Source of the DNA: Candidatus Gastranaerophilales bacterium HUM_9
GTDB taxonomy: Bacteria > Cyanobacteriota > Vampirovibrionia > Gastranaerophilales > Gastranaerophilaceae
Direction of reading: 5' to 3'
Assembly: GCA_002103075.1 (NCBI GenBank)
Contig: DABG01000019.1
Location: 18,575-82,574 of the forward strand
Length of the DNA stretch: 64,000 bases
Part shown: positions 25,274 to 34,871 of the stretch, one piece after another
How positions within the stretch are numbered: position 1 is the stretch's first letter
Layout of the letters: each line of letters starts with the position of its first letter
Notes under the pieces: generated by a model
What the model saw: the letters and a program-made list of their open reading frames with translations, nothing else
The model's database searches: none
Told to the model about the DNA's origin: nothing
Position numbers and translations under genes: made by a program

Positions 25274-26183
25274 AAACAGGTGTGCACCAGTGTTTGTATT
25301 TTGCAACTTTACCTTTTACAACATCAAAGTATAGTTTTTGAAGTTTTGATGTGATTTCACCCATCTTTCCATTATCACCAATCATACGTTTATCAATGCT
25401 TGAAACGTGAGTGATTTGAGCACCTGTACCACAACAGAAAACTTCGTCCATATAATATAATTCAGAACGGTCAACGGCTCTTTCGATTACTTCAATGCCT
25501 AAATCTCTAGCCAATTCAAGAACTGTGTTTCTTGTTACACCAACCAAGATGTCATCGGTTGCGTTTGTTGTGATAAGTTTTCCATCTCTGATGAAGATTA
25601 AGTTCATAGCAGAACCTTCTGTAACTTGTCCAGATTCAGAAAGTACTACTGCATCATCAAAACCAAAGTTGTGTGCATCAGTCTTAATCAATGCTGCGTT
25701 TGCATAAGCACCTGTAACTTTTGCACTAGGTGGAATTGAGTTATCACCGTTTCTTCTCCAGCTTGATACACAAAGGTGTAAACCTGTGCTTGAATCATAA
25801 TAGTTACCTAATGGAGTTGTAAATAATACATATGAATCTTCGTTATCATACAATCCAGGTCCAACTTTTTGTGCTGATTTATACAAGGTTGGTCTGATAT
25901 AGGTATCTTGTTTGTAGCCGTTTTTCTTTAATAATGCAATATTTATATCCATGTATTCTTTTACTGTGTAAGGACTATTCATATACATAACTTTTGCACT
26001 TCTCAATAAACGTTCGTAGTGTTCTTTCATTCTGAAAGCATACAATTGTCCTTCTTCTTCATTATAATATGCTCTGATACCTTCAAAAACACCTGTGCCA
26101 TATAAAAATGCGTGTGTTCTAACTGGAATCATCGCTTTGTCGGCTTCTACATACTCGCCATTTAAGAATACATATTCTGTCAT
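25266..26183 (-). CDS. ilvE: Branched-chain amino acid aminotransferase
   Basis: 305 residues from ATG 26183, behind a strong AGGGGGAG; the frame is open further up to 26243 but the upstream part is not conserved in style. It is a fold-type IV PLP enzyme: LYGTGVFEGIRAY, the Lys region VTGAYANAALIKTDAH, EVFCCGTGAQITHVSSID and SGQVTEGSAMNLIFI are all standard. It interconverts Leu, Ile and Val with their keto acids. It is divergent from glyQ, about 130 nt apart. Confidence 0.95.
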   Translation of the reverse strand: MTEYVFLNGEYVEADKAMIPVRTHAFLYGTGVFEGIRAYYNEEEGQLYAFRMKEHYERLLRSAKVMYMNSPYTVKEYMDINIALLKKNGYKQDTYIRPTLYKSAQKVGPGLYDNEDSYVLFTTPLGNYYDSSTGLHLCVSSWRRNGDNSIPPSAKVTGAYANAALIKTDAHNFGFDDAVVLSESGQVTEGSAMNLIFIRDGKLITTNATDDILVGVTRNTVLELARDLGIEVIERAVDRSELYYMDEVFCCGTGAQITHVSSIDKRMIGDNGKMGEITSKLQKLYFDVVKGKVAKYKHWCTPVYD

Positions 26184-26310
26184 ATTTACTCCCCCTAATC
26201 TTTCAATGTCTTTATTATACATTTGTAATAACTTTAATGTCAATCATTTGATTTTTAAACTTGGTTTATATATAATTAGTGTAACTTGTACAATGAATAG
26301 AGGAAGGGAT

Positions 26311-27201
26311 ATGGAACTTAATTTTCAGGATTTAATATTAAATTTATCTGCATTTTGGTCAAAATACGGATGTGTAATACAGCAACCTTATGATACAGAA
26401 AAAGGTGCTTCAACAATGAACCCAGCTACGTTTTTAAGAGCTTTAGGCCCAGAACCTTGGTCAACAGCTATGGTTGAACCTTGTAGACGTCCGACTGATG
26501 CTAGATATGGCGAAAATCCTAATAGATTAGGTCATTATTTTCAATATCAAGTTTTGTTGAAACCATCACCTGATAATGCTCAAGAACTTTATTTGAGCAG
26601 TTTAGAGGCTATGGGTATAGATTTATCAAAACATGATGTAAGATTTGTTGAAGATAACTGGGAATCACCTACTTTAGGTGCTGCCGGTGTAGGTTGGGAA
26701 GTTTGGTTAGATGGTATGGAGATTACTCAGTTTACTTATTTTCAACAAGTTGGTGGTGTAGAGGTTAAGCCTGTTGCACTTGAAATTACGTATGGTTTAG
26801 AAAGAATTGCAATGTATTTGCAAAATAAAGAATCTGTATTTGATATCAACTGGAATAACAACTTGAAATACGGTGAAATTTATCTTCAAAACGAAATTGA
26901 ACAATCAAAATATAATTTTGAATATTCAAATGGTGATTCGTTGTTCAAGATGTTTGAATTATACCAAAAAGAAGTAGATAACTGCTTAGAAGCAAAATTG
27001 GTTTTACCTGCGTACGATTATGTATTAAAATGTTCTCATACCTTCAATTTGCTTGATGCTAGAGGGGTTATCAGTAAAGATGAAAGAATTAACTTTATTA
27101 ATAGAGTTAGAACAATGGCATCAGCCGTTGCAAATTTATATGTAGAACAACGTAAAGAAATGGGTTACCCATTGTGTAAGGAAACCTTAGTAGAATGTTA
27201 A
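26311..27201 (+). CDS. glyQ: Glycyl-tRNA synthetase alpha subunit
   Basis: 296 residues from ATG 26311 behind AGGAAGG. The sequence FWSKYGCVIQQPYDTEKGAS, EPWSTAMVEPCRRPTDARYG and GVEVKPVALEITYGLERIAM is unmistakable for the alpha chain of the bacterial alpha2beta2 enzyme. The beta subunit (glyS) is not in this window, whereas it is usually adjacent. TATAAT at 26268-26273 is a likely -10. The end overlaps the next gene by 7 nt (ATGTTAA). Confidence 0.97.
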   Translation: MELNFQDLILNLSAFWSKYGCVIQQPYDTEKGASTMNPATFLRALGPEPWSTAMVEPCRRPTDARYGENPNRLGHYFQYQVLLKPSPDNAQELYLSSLEAMGIDLSKHDVRFVEDNWESPTLGAAGVGWEVWLDGMEITQFTYFQQVGGVEVKPVALEITYGLERIAMYLQNKESVFDINWNNNLKYGEIYLQNEIEQSKYNFEYSNGDSLFKMFELYQKEVDNCLEAKLVLPAYDYVLKCSHTFNLLDARGVISKDERINFINRVRTMASAVANLYVEQRKEMGYPLCKETLVEC

Positions 27202-28784
27202 GAGAAAAATTAGAAGTTTTTCACGGGTTTTTCACAAAAATCCTAACTAGAAAAAATCCAGAACAAATTATGGCAACTGCTTCAAAAGCAGGGTTAGAAA
27301 AAACGCTTACAGCAATTGATTTGATTATATTAGGTGTTGGTGCAATTATTGGTTCTGGTATTTTTGCTGTTGTAGGTATAGCTGCTGCAGGTCAAGCTGG
27401 TTCTCCAGGGGCTGGTCCTGCGTTAATTGTATCAATGGTTATTGCAACTATTGCAAGTATATTCTCTGCAATGTGTTATAGCGAATTTTCAACTATGATA
27501 CCGGTAGCAGGTGGTGCTTATACATATACGTTTGTAACATTGGGTGAGTTTGCTGCTTGGATTGTTGGTTGGCTACTTACTTTAGAATATTTATTTGGTT
27601 ATATTGGAGTTGCTTGCTCTTGGTCAAAATATGTGATGAATTTCCTTGATAGATTCTCATTATATTTGCCAACTTGGTTAGCAAAACCTCCTGTATGGTT
27701 ATTGGATAACTGGGGGTCTGTAAAAGAAACACTTGAAGTAACAGGTGGTTCAGTAGCATCTGTTCCTCATTTATTTGGTATGCCTATTTGTGTGAATTTA
27801 CCAGCATTATTGATTGTTGTTATGACAACAGCGATGCTTGTTAAAGGTACAAAAGATTCTACAAAAATGGCAGCAGTTATGGTAGCTATCAAGTTATCTG
27901 TAATTGCATTATTTGTAATATTTGGTGCTTTTTGTGTAAGACCTGAAAATTGGACTCCTTTTGCACCTTGTGGATTTAAAGGTATTTTCATGGGTGCGTT
28001 TACTATCTTTTTTGCGTATGTTGGGTTTGATGCTTTAGCAACAACTGCAGAAGAATGTAAAAATCCTCAAAAAGATTTACCAATAGGCATTATTGGTTCG
28101 CTTATAATTACAACACTTGTTTATATTTCTGTTGCACTTGTTTTAACTGGTATTTATAATACAAGTGGTCATGTAGATGCAGGGTTCATAAATGCACCTT
28201 TAGCGTTTGTAATGAACCTGCACCATATAAAAGTTATTCCAGAACTTATCTCAATCGGTGCGATTGCTGGTTTAACTTCTGTTTTAATGGTGTTGCATTT
28301 GGCTACAACAAGAGTTTTATATGCTATGAGCCGTGATAATTTCTTGCCAAACGTTTTTCAAGTATTGCACCCAAAATTCAAAACTCCTCACTTCTTGACA
28401 GTTTTAGTTGGGGTTTTGTGTATAGTGGGTACGCTTATGTTTGATGTTCAAGACGCAGCTCATTTATGCGTGTATGGTACTTTTGCATCATTTATTGTAA
28501 TTTGTGTTGCAGTATTGATTCTTAGAAAAATTGATCCAGATAGACCTAGACCTTTTAAATGTCCTTGTTCTCCTTGGTTTCCACTTCTAGGTATTATTTG
28601 CTGTGGTGGATTGATGATTTATTCCTTTAAAGAACTAAAAGATTCTTCAATGTTATTTGGAGGTTGGATTGTTCTTGGTATAATTATATATGCGTTATAT
28701 GGATACGCAAAAAATAGAAAAGCTGAAATTAGTAGTATAGAAAAAGAAAAAGTAAATGAAGATAAAGAGTACGTTATTAAATAA
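27195..28784 (+). CDS. APC-family amino acid permease
   Basis: 529 residues with about 12 to 14 membrane helices. The N-terminal LTAIDLIILGVGAIIGSGIF, with the GxG substrate loop in helix 1, and FFAYVGFDALATTAEECKNP in helix 6 are typical of cationic or YfnA-type amino acid permeases. It starts inside the glyQ stop and overlaps the next permease by 29 nt, so all three are cotranscribed. Substrate unknown. Confidence 0.92.
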   Translation: MLREKLEVFHGFFTKILTRKNPEQIMATASKAGLEKTLTAIDLIILGVGAIIGSGIFAVVGIAAAGQAGSPGAGPALIVSMVIATIASIFSAMCYSEFSTMIPVAGGAYTYTFVTLGEFAAWIVGWLLTLEYLFGYIGVACSWSKYVMNFLDRFSLYLPTWLAKPPVWLLDNWGSVKETLEVTGGSVASVPHLFGMPICVNLPALLIVVMTTAMLVKGTKDSTKMAAVMVAIKLSVIALFVIFGAFCVRPENWTPFAPCGFKGIFMGAFTIFFAYVGFDALATTAEECKNPQKDLPIGIIGSLIITTLVYISVALVLTGIYNTSGHVDAGFINAPLAFVMNLHHIKVIPELISIGAIAGLTSVLMVLHLATTRVLYAMSRDNFLPNVFQVLHPKFKTPHFLTVLVGVLCIVGTLMFDVQDAAHLCVYGTFASFIVICVAVLILRKIDPDRPRPFKCPCSPWFPLLGIICCGGLMIYSFKELKDSSMLFGGWIVLGIIIYALYGYAKNRKAEISSIEKEKVNEDKEYVIK

Positions 28785-30312
28785 CTTATTGAAATGTAAA
28801 ACACCTGATGAATTAATTGAAGCAGGTAATAGTTCAGGATTAAAAAAGACATTAAATGTTTTTGACTTAATCATAATCGGTATAGGTGCAGTAGTTGGTA
28901 CTGGTATTTTCACAATTATAGGAAGTGCTATTCAAGGCGGTCAAGATGGTTTAGGTGCTGGTCCAGCTGTAATTTTATCAATGTTTTTGGCTGCTATAGC
29001 AAGTGTTTTTTCGGCATTGTCTTATTCAGAAATCTCAGCTATGATACCAGTTGCAGGTAGTGCTTACACGTATACTTACGCAACAATGGGCGAATTTATG
29101 GCTTGGATGGTTGGCTGGATATTGATGCTTGAATATGCTATTGGTAATATCACAGTTGCAAGTGCTTGGACAGGGTATTTTGTTCAATTCTTAAAAGGAT
29201 TTAAACATATTTTGCCATCATTTATTGTAAATTCTCCGTTGTGGTTAAGAAATGATTATAGAACAATTTATGCTATGGCAGACAAGTTTGGCTGGAATGT
29301 GCATGATAAGATGCCATTTTGGCACATGCCAGACTGGTTTAATAATATGTTCCATATTTCTGAAATTCCAATTGCAATAAATTTGCCTGCGATGTTTATT
29401 GTGTTTGTTTTAACTGTACTTTTAATAAAAGGTGTTAAAGAATCAACTAAATTCGCAAGTATAATGGTTGGAGTGAATATGTTTATCATTATTTCATTTA
29501 TTGTGGTTGGTTCATTTTATGTTGCTCCTGAAAACTGGCAACCGTTTATGCCAAATGGTTTTGAGGGAGTGTTTATGGGAGCATTTGTTATTTTCTTTGC
29601 ATATATTGGGTTTGATGCTATTTCAACTGCTGCAGAAGAAACAAAAAATCCACAAAGAGATTTACCTATTGCAATTTTAGGTACATTAGTTATTTGTACG
29701 TTGTTATATGTACTTGTCGGACTTGTTTTGACAGGCATTTTACCTTGTAGTGCTATTGATACTCAAGCACCACTCGCACACGCTATGCGTTGTATAGGCA
29801 AGGATTGGTATGCAGGGTTGATTTCAATAGGTGCACTTTGTGCTTTAACAACTGTTCTTTTGATTTATCAACTTGGTACTGCAAGAATTCTTTTTGCTAT
29901 GAGTAGAGACAATTTCTTACCAAAATCATTAAATGAAATTCACAAAAAGTTTAAAACTCCACATATTGTTACTTGGCTATCAGGTTTGGTGGTTATAGTT
30001 TGTGCTTTGTTTATGGATTTGAATGTATCAGCTGAACTTTGTAACTTTGGTACATTTACATCATTTATTATAATTTGTTTGACGGTATTGATATTAAGAA
30101 AGACTGAACCAAACAGAAAACGTCCGTTTAAAGTGCCTTGTTGTCCATTATTTCCTATTTTAGGTATTTTGACTTGTGCTTTATTGATGTTTTATAAGTT
30201 TAGATCAAACTCAGACTCTTCAATTTATTTCTTAGTTTGGTTATTAATTGGTTTAGCTATTTATGCGGGATTTGGTTATCATAATAAACGCAAAAATGAA
30301 GAAAATGCGTAA
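28756..30312 (+). CDS. APC-family amino acid permease, paralogue of the preceding gene
   Basis: 518 residues, clearly related to the permease just upstream over the full length (FDLIIIGIGAVVGTGIF, FFAYIGFDAISTAAEETKNP, ILFAMSRDNFLPKSLNEIHK), so a tandem duplication followed by divergence. The largest difference is a longer, aromatic-rich loop around residues 150-195. The ATG lies 29 nt inside the preceding gene, with only a weak purine-rich ribosome binding site. Probably a second substrate range. Confidence 0.9.
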   Translation: MKIKSTLLNNLLKCKTPDELIEAGNSSGLKKTLNVFDLIIIGIGAVVGTGIFTIIGSAIQGGQDGLGAGPAVILSMFLAAIASVFSALSYSEISAMIPVAGSAYTYTYATMGEFMAWMVGWILMLEYAIGNITVASAWTGYFVQFLKGFKHILPSFIVNSPLWLRNDYRTIYAMADKFGWNVHDKMPFWHMPDWFNNMFHISEIPIAINLPAMFIVFVLTVLLIKGVKESTKFASIMVGVNMFIIISFIVVGSFYVAPENWQPFMPNGFEGVFMGAFVIFFAYIGFDAISTAAEETKNPQRDLPIAILGTLVICTLLYVLVGLVLTGILPCSAIDTQAPLAHAMRCIGKDWYAGLISIGALCALTTVLLIYQLGTARILFAMSRDNFLPKSLNEIHKKFKTPHIVTWLSGLVVIVCALFMDLNVSAELCNFGTFTSFIIICLTVLILRKTEPNRKRPFKVPCCPLFPILGILTCALLMFYKFRSNSDSSIYFLVWLLIGLAIYAGFGYHNKRKNEENA

Positions 30313-30350
30313 AATAACCATTTATTTGTTATAATAAAAATATAACAAGT

Positions 30351-30424
30351 GTGCCCGTAGCTCAGTTGGATAGAGTACAAGTTTCCGAAACTTGAGGTCA
30401 TGGGTTCAATCCCCATCGGGCATA
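30351..30424 (+). tRNA. tRNA-Arg (anticodon CCG)
   Basis: Acceptor GTGCCCG pairs with CGGGCAT (one G-T). The D arm contains GCTCAGTTGGATAGAGT, the anticodon stem CAAGT/ACTTG holds TTCCGAA with CCG, and the T arm is ATGGGTTCAATCCCCAT. Discriminator A at 30424; CCA is not encoded. It lies 21 nt before miaB. Confidence 0.95.
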
Positions 30425-30445
30425 TTTTAGAGGGAAGGATTAAAG

Positions 30446-31765
30446 ATGAAAAAAGTTTATATAGAAACATTAGGTTGTCAAATGAATAAATCAGATGCTG
30501 AAAGAATGTTTGGCATGTTAGAGCATATGGGTTATGAACAGACCTTAGAACCTAAAAAAGCTGATATGTTGATTATCAATACTTGTTCAATCAGACAGTT
30601 ATCTGAGGATAAAGCCTATAGTCAAATTGGTGTTTGGGGTAAATGGAAGAAAACTAGACCTGATTTAAAGATTGTTTTTTCTGGTTGTGTAGCTCAACAG
30701 GTTCAACAAAATTTGTTCAAGAGAGCTCCTTATGTTGACTTGGTTATTGGTACTCAACGTCTATATGAGCTTCCAGAACTTGTTAAAAGAATTGAACAAG
30801 GTGAAAGAGTTTGTTCTTGTGAAGAAAAACCTTATGACGAGGGAGAAGAAATACAGATTAATAGAACAAAAAGTATAAATGCTTGGATTCCTATTATGGA
30901 AGGCTGTAATAACTTCTGTACATATTGTATCGTTCCTTATACAAGAGGTAGAGAACGTTCTCGTGGATTTGAAAATATTATGAACGAGGTTAAAAAGGCT
31001 TTATCAGAGGGATTTAAGGAAATTACACTTTTAGGACAAAATGTTGATAGTTATAAAGGTGTTGATAAAGATGGTAACGAAATCAATTTGTCAGGTCTTT
31101 TAAAGGCTATAAATGGTTTAGATGGCAAGTTTAGAATAAGATTTGTTACATCTTATCCAACTGATATTACAGATGAATTGATTGATACAGTTATTGATTG
31201 TGATAAGGTTTGTGAGTATTTTCATATTCCAATGCAATCTGGTGATGACTATGTTTTGAAAAAGATGAATAGAAGATATGATGTTGCAACTTATACGAAA
31301 ATTTGTAATCATATAAGAACTAGAGTAAAAGATGTTACTATTACAAGTGACTTTATAGCGGGGTTCCCAGGAGAAACAGAAGAACAGTTCCAAAATACAT
31401 TGAAAACTATGTTGGATTTAGAATTGGATTATTCAAATACAGCTGCTTATTCGCCTAGAGAAAAAACTGTTGCAGCTAAATGGGTTGATAAATATATTCC
31501 TGAAGAAGAAAAAACAGAACGTTTAGCAAGATTGAACGAAACAAATAGAGAGTGTTGTGTACGTTCTAATAAAAAATATATTGGTCGAGAGATGGAAGTT
31601 CTTGTTGAAAAATTTGAAGAACATAATGGTAAGAATGTTATTTCTGGTAGAACAAGGAATAATAAAATGGTTCATATTCCTTGTGATGAAAACAAAGTTG
31701 GCGAATTCGTAAACGTTAAAATCAATGGTTCAAAAACGTGGTATTTAACTGGTGAATTGATTTAA
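30446..31765 (+). CDS. miaB: tRNA-2-methylthio-N6-dimethylallyladenosine synthase MiaB
   Basis: 439 residues. The N-terminal UPF0004 domain has ETLGCQMNKSDAERM and further Cys in NTCSIRQ and FSGCVAQQ. The radical-SAM domain has the CxxxCxxC cluster motif EGCNNFCTYCIVPYTRGRERSR, and the C-terminal TRAM domain ends at YLTGELI. It adds a methylthio group to i6A37 in tRNAs reading UNN codons. GGGAAGG precedes the ATG. Confidence 0.96.
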   Translation: MKKVYIETLGCQMNKSDAERMFGMLEHMGYEQTLEPKKADMLIINTCSIRQLSEDKAYSQIGVWGKWKKTRPDLKIVFSGCVAQQVQQNLFKRAPYVDLVIGTQRLYELPELVKRIEQGERVCSCEEKPYDEGEEIQINRTKSINAWIPIMEGCNNFCTYCIVPYTRGRERSRGFENIMNEVKKALSEGFKEITLLGQNVDSYKGVDKDGNEINLSGLLKAINGLDGKFRIRFVTSYPTDITDELIDTVIDCDKVCEYFHIPMQSGDDYVLKKMNRRYDVATYTKICNHIRTRVKDVTITSDFIAGFPGETEEQFQNTLKTMLDLELDYSNTAAYSPREKTVAAKWVDKYIPEEEKTERLARLNETNRECCVRSNKKYIGREMEVLVEKFEEHNGKNVISGRTRNNKMVHIPCDENKVGEFVNVKINGSKTWYLTGELI

Positions 31766-31840
31766 TACATAATTAAGAATATAAAATTGTAATATTATGT
31801 AATATTCTAGCCAAAATTTTAAAAGATGTTATACTATCAC

Positions 31841-34800
31841 ATGGGAGAGTATAAATATTTTAAGATGATATGTCCAAAATGTAAAAAAGAAATAGATGAT
31901 AACAGTATAAAATGTCCTGAATGTGGGGCAAGAGTGGGACGTATATGTCCTAATTGTAAAACTCATAATGTTATTAGTGCAATGAAATGTAAGAACTGTA
32001 ATTATGTTTTATTAAAGACATGCCCAAATTGTGGTGCAACAAATACTGCAAAAGCTAAGACATGCAGACGTTGTGGTGCAGAGTTAGATGTGAAGAAAAA
32101 AGTAGCTCCTCAACAAACTCAATCACCGACAGTTTCTAATACACAGGACTCTCCTAGAGCAATAATTGAATCAATGCCAAAGTATGAGGCTATTTATTCA
32201 ACACAACAAGTAGCTCAACAAAAATTAAAAGATGCAATTTTAGATGAGAATAAGAAAATTATTGCTATATCAGGTGAGAGTGGTATAGGTAAAAATTTAG
32301 TTATAAAGTTTGTTTCAAAAGAACTTGAAAATTCAGGACTTATTTGGATTTCTGGACAATGTTCTAGTTATACAAAATCTACACCGTTTGGATATTTTCA
32401 AGATTTGTTCTTGACCTTGTTTAATTTGAATAACTTTTGTATTGATATGAACGGGTTGAAAACAGAGTCTTTAAAATTCTTTAAACAAGAATTTCCTGAC
32501 TTAACAAATGATGAGATAGAAGAATTTATAAATATTCTTTATCCTGAAAAATTTGGTGAATTTAAAAACATTCATACAAATAGAGAACGTTCTTTTAGTA
32601 TATTAAAGAAAATCTTTTATACAATTTCATCAAATATGAAGAGTGTAATTGTTGTTAATAATTTTGATTATATTGATAATATGTCAAAAGAGTTTATCAA
32701 CGAACTTCTTTCTGTTCCAGAAATCTTTATGAATACGACTTTTGTGTTGTCGTTTGAAGAACCAAAATCTGCAAAAGTTTGTATATCACATTCTATATTA
32801 AATGAAAATTCGTTTGAAGATATTACGATTGCACCATTCTCTAGTGATAAATTAGCTCCAATGTTTGACAAGTATAAAAATATTGATTTGAATGTTGAAC
32901 AACGTAATACAATAACAACTTATGCAAAAGGAAATCCTGCTGTGTTTGAGCAGTTTATTAACCTTGTTGCAGATAAAAAGAAATTTGGAATGCCATTTTC
33001 TGTGCCAAAGAAGATTGAAGATGTTGTCTTTGATAGATTAGGTTATTTAAAATCAGAAAATCATCTTGCATATAAAGTATTAATTGCATTAGTATTACTA
33101 GGGTTTAAGTCTAATCCTGTAATCTTGAATACATTTAATAATATTGATTTAGAACAATTAGAATCAATTTTAAATACGTTGGTCAATTTAAACTATATTG
33201 TTCAAATATCAAATTCTGTTTATGAATTTAAGAGTTTGGGTTTCTGGAAAATTTTGCAAACTAAAGTTAAAGCGGACGAAGCTGTTTATAATGATGTTGC
33301 CCAACAATTGTTTGTGTTATTGCAAAACTATAACTTGTCTTCATTAAGTGTGTTAAATCATATTGCAAAAGATATGTCATTTACACAGCAATATTTGACA
33401 ATTTGGACTACAGTTGTTCAGTTAGCATCATATATAGGTGATATTGATTTATTTATTCAATCCCAAAAACAAATACTTGAGATTGTTGAAAACAATACTA
33501 TTAAAGGTTCTGATACTATTAAGAAAAATATCTATGTTCAAAGTGGTAAATTGTTAGAAAAGTTAAATCCAGAAGAAGGATTAGATTTCTTGACAAATGC
33601 TATTAAAACAGGGCTTGTTGGAAAGTATGAAGAAATAGAACTTTTAGGCTATATTGCATCTTGTGCTATGAAAACAGGTAACTATTATGGAGTTTTAGAA
33701 TGCGTAGAAGACGTACTTGATAAACTTGATAATCCAAGGTCGTTAGAGTATGCCTTAGTTAAATCAAGAAAGTTAAAAGCATTAAATCAAATAGGTAACT
33801 TAGGCGAAGTTGTTAATCTAGCTGAAAATGAAATAATACCTGTTATTGAAGATGCCTTATCTAAAAAGTCATCTAGCTTTAAAATGGTTTCAGAATATGA
33901 TGTATTTGAAAGCTGGCTTTCTGTTTTGTATGAATTAGTAAAAGCATTGACAAGACAAGGTAATAGTAGAGCGTTCAAGGTTATCAATGAAGTATTTAAA
34001 ATATTAGAAGCAAATGATATTCAAGATAAGCAGTTCTCTTGTAACTTGCAGTTAGAATTGGCTTTAGCCAATACAATTCGCGGTAATATCGCAATGTCTA
34101 ATAAAATTTTGAATGATATATTTGAAATCTATGAAAATTCTGATGTTATAAATTCTTTCGTTGTATCTAGATTAAACTTGATTAGTATTTTGAATAAGTT
34201 CTTTACTGATAGAGAAAAAATAGACGTTGATGAATTATTCAAGATTGCTACATTTGCAGACAACATTGATGATAAGTTCACAAAGAATATCTCAAAACTT
34301 TTATTGGGTAAGGTTGTTTTAGATACAGTTTCTGTTCAGAATGCTATAAGTATTTATACAAAACAACTTGAATACTTTGCAAATGAAAAGAATTCAATTG
34401 GTGTATTGTTGGGTTGGTATTTAACAGCAGAAGCAACTGCATTAGTAAATAAACAACAGGCTCTTGATATCGCTCAAAAAGCATTAGGTATTGCTCAAAA
34501 ACCAGAAATTTGTAATCATTATTTTGCATTGTTATTCAATAAATTAGTTTGTAAAATTTATATTTCAAACAAAGACTTTGAATCAGCAAGAATTTATTTA
34601 GATAGAGCATTAACTATTGCTAAGGGTTATGAATTGAAATATCAATTAGCAAAATTATATTTGATGTCAGGTAACTGTTTAAAAGAAACTTTAAATAAGA
34701 CAGATAATGTAAAAGAGGTTCTTTTAGAAATGAAGTCTTTATTTAAAAAATCAGAAGATATAAATGCTGAATTAGAAATATCTTCTTTAACAAAAGATAT

Positions 34801-34858
34801 TATTCAAAAGAATAACGAATTAGACATGCTTTGTAAGGCTTATGGAATAAGTTTATAG
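31841..34858 (+). CDS. Zinc-ribbon / P-loop NTPase / TPR-like regulatory protein
   Basis: About 1000 residues. The first 80 hold five CxxC pairs (MICPKCKKEI, KCPECGARV, ICPNCKTHN, KCKNCNYVL, TCPNCGATN, TCRRCGAEL), a run of zinc ribbons. Near 150-320 is an NTPase with Walker A ISGESGIGKN and VIVVNNFDYI as Walker B, of the kind seen in STAND/ATPase regulators beside adenylate cyclases or LuxR proteins. The remaining 650 residues are helical TPR-like repeats. The start is either ATG 31841 (TATACT ends 5 nt upstream, so leaderless) or ATG 31865 with GGGAGAG. It is followed at 13 nt by a secreted TPR protein. Signal and target unknown. Confidence 0.72.
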   Translation: MGEYKYFKMICPKCKKEIDDNSIKCPECGARVGRICPNCKTHNVISAMKCKNCNYVLLKTCPNCGATNTAKAKTCRRCGAELDVKKKVAPQQTQSPTVSNTQDSPRAIIESMPKYEAIYSTQQVAQQKLKDAILDENKKIIAISGESGIGKNLVIKFVSKELENSGLIWISGQCSSYTKSTPFGYFQDLFLTLFNLNNFCIDMNGLKTESLKFFKQEFPDLTNDEIEEFINILYPEKFGEFKNIHTNRERSFSILKKIFYTISSNMKSVIVVNNFDYIDNMSKEFINELLSVPEIFMNTTFVLSFEEPKSAKVCISHSILNENSFEDITIAPFSSDKLAPMFDKYKNIDLNVEQRNTITTYAKGNPAVFEQFINLVADKKKFGMPFSVPKKIEDVVFDRLGYLKSENHLAYKVLIALVLLGFKSNPVILNTFNNIDLEQLESILNTLVNLNYIVQISNSVYEFKSLGFWKILQTKVKADEAVYNDVAQQLFVLLQNYNLSSLSVLNHIAKDMSFTQQYLTIWTTVVQLASYIGDIDLFIQSQKQILEIVENNTIKGSDTIKKNIYVQSGKLLEKLNPEEGLDFLTNAIKTGLVGKYEEIELLGYIASCAMKTGNYYGVLECVEDVLDKLDNPRSLEYALVKSRKLKALNQIGNLGEVVNLAENEIIPVIEDALSKKSSSFKMVSEYDVFESWLSVLYELVKALTRQGNSRAFKVINEVFKILEANDIQDKQFSCNLQLELALANTIRGNIAMSNKILNDIFEIYENSDVINSFVVSRLNLISILNKFFTDREKIDVDELFKIATFADNIDDKFTKNISKLLLGKVVLDTVSVQNAISIYTKQLEYFANEKNSIGVLLGWYLTAEATALVNKQQALDIAQKALGIAQKPEICNHYFALLFNKLVCKIYISNKDFESARIYLDRALTIAKGYELKYQLAKLYLMSGNCLKETLNKTDNVKEVLLEMKSLFKKSEDINAELEISSLTKDIIQKNNELDMLCKAYGISL

Positions 34859-34871
34859 ATAGGGTATAAAA

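Noticed and set aside
26095..26310. N-terminal extension of glyQ from an ATG at 26095
   Set aside because: It overlaps ilvE on the other strand, its sequence is not synthetase-like, and ATG 26311 has AGGAAGG at ideal distance.
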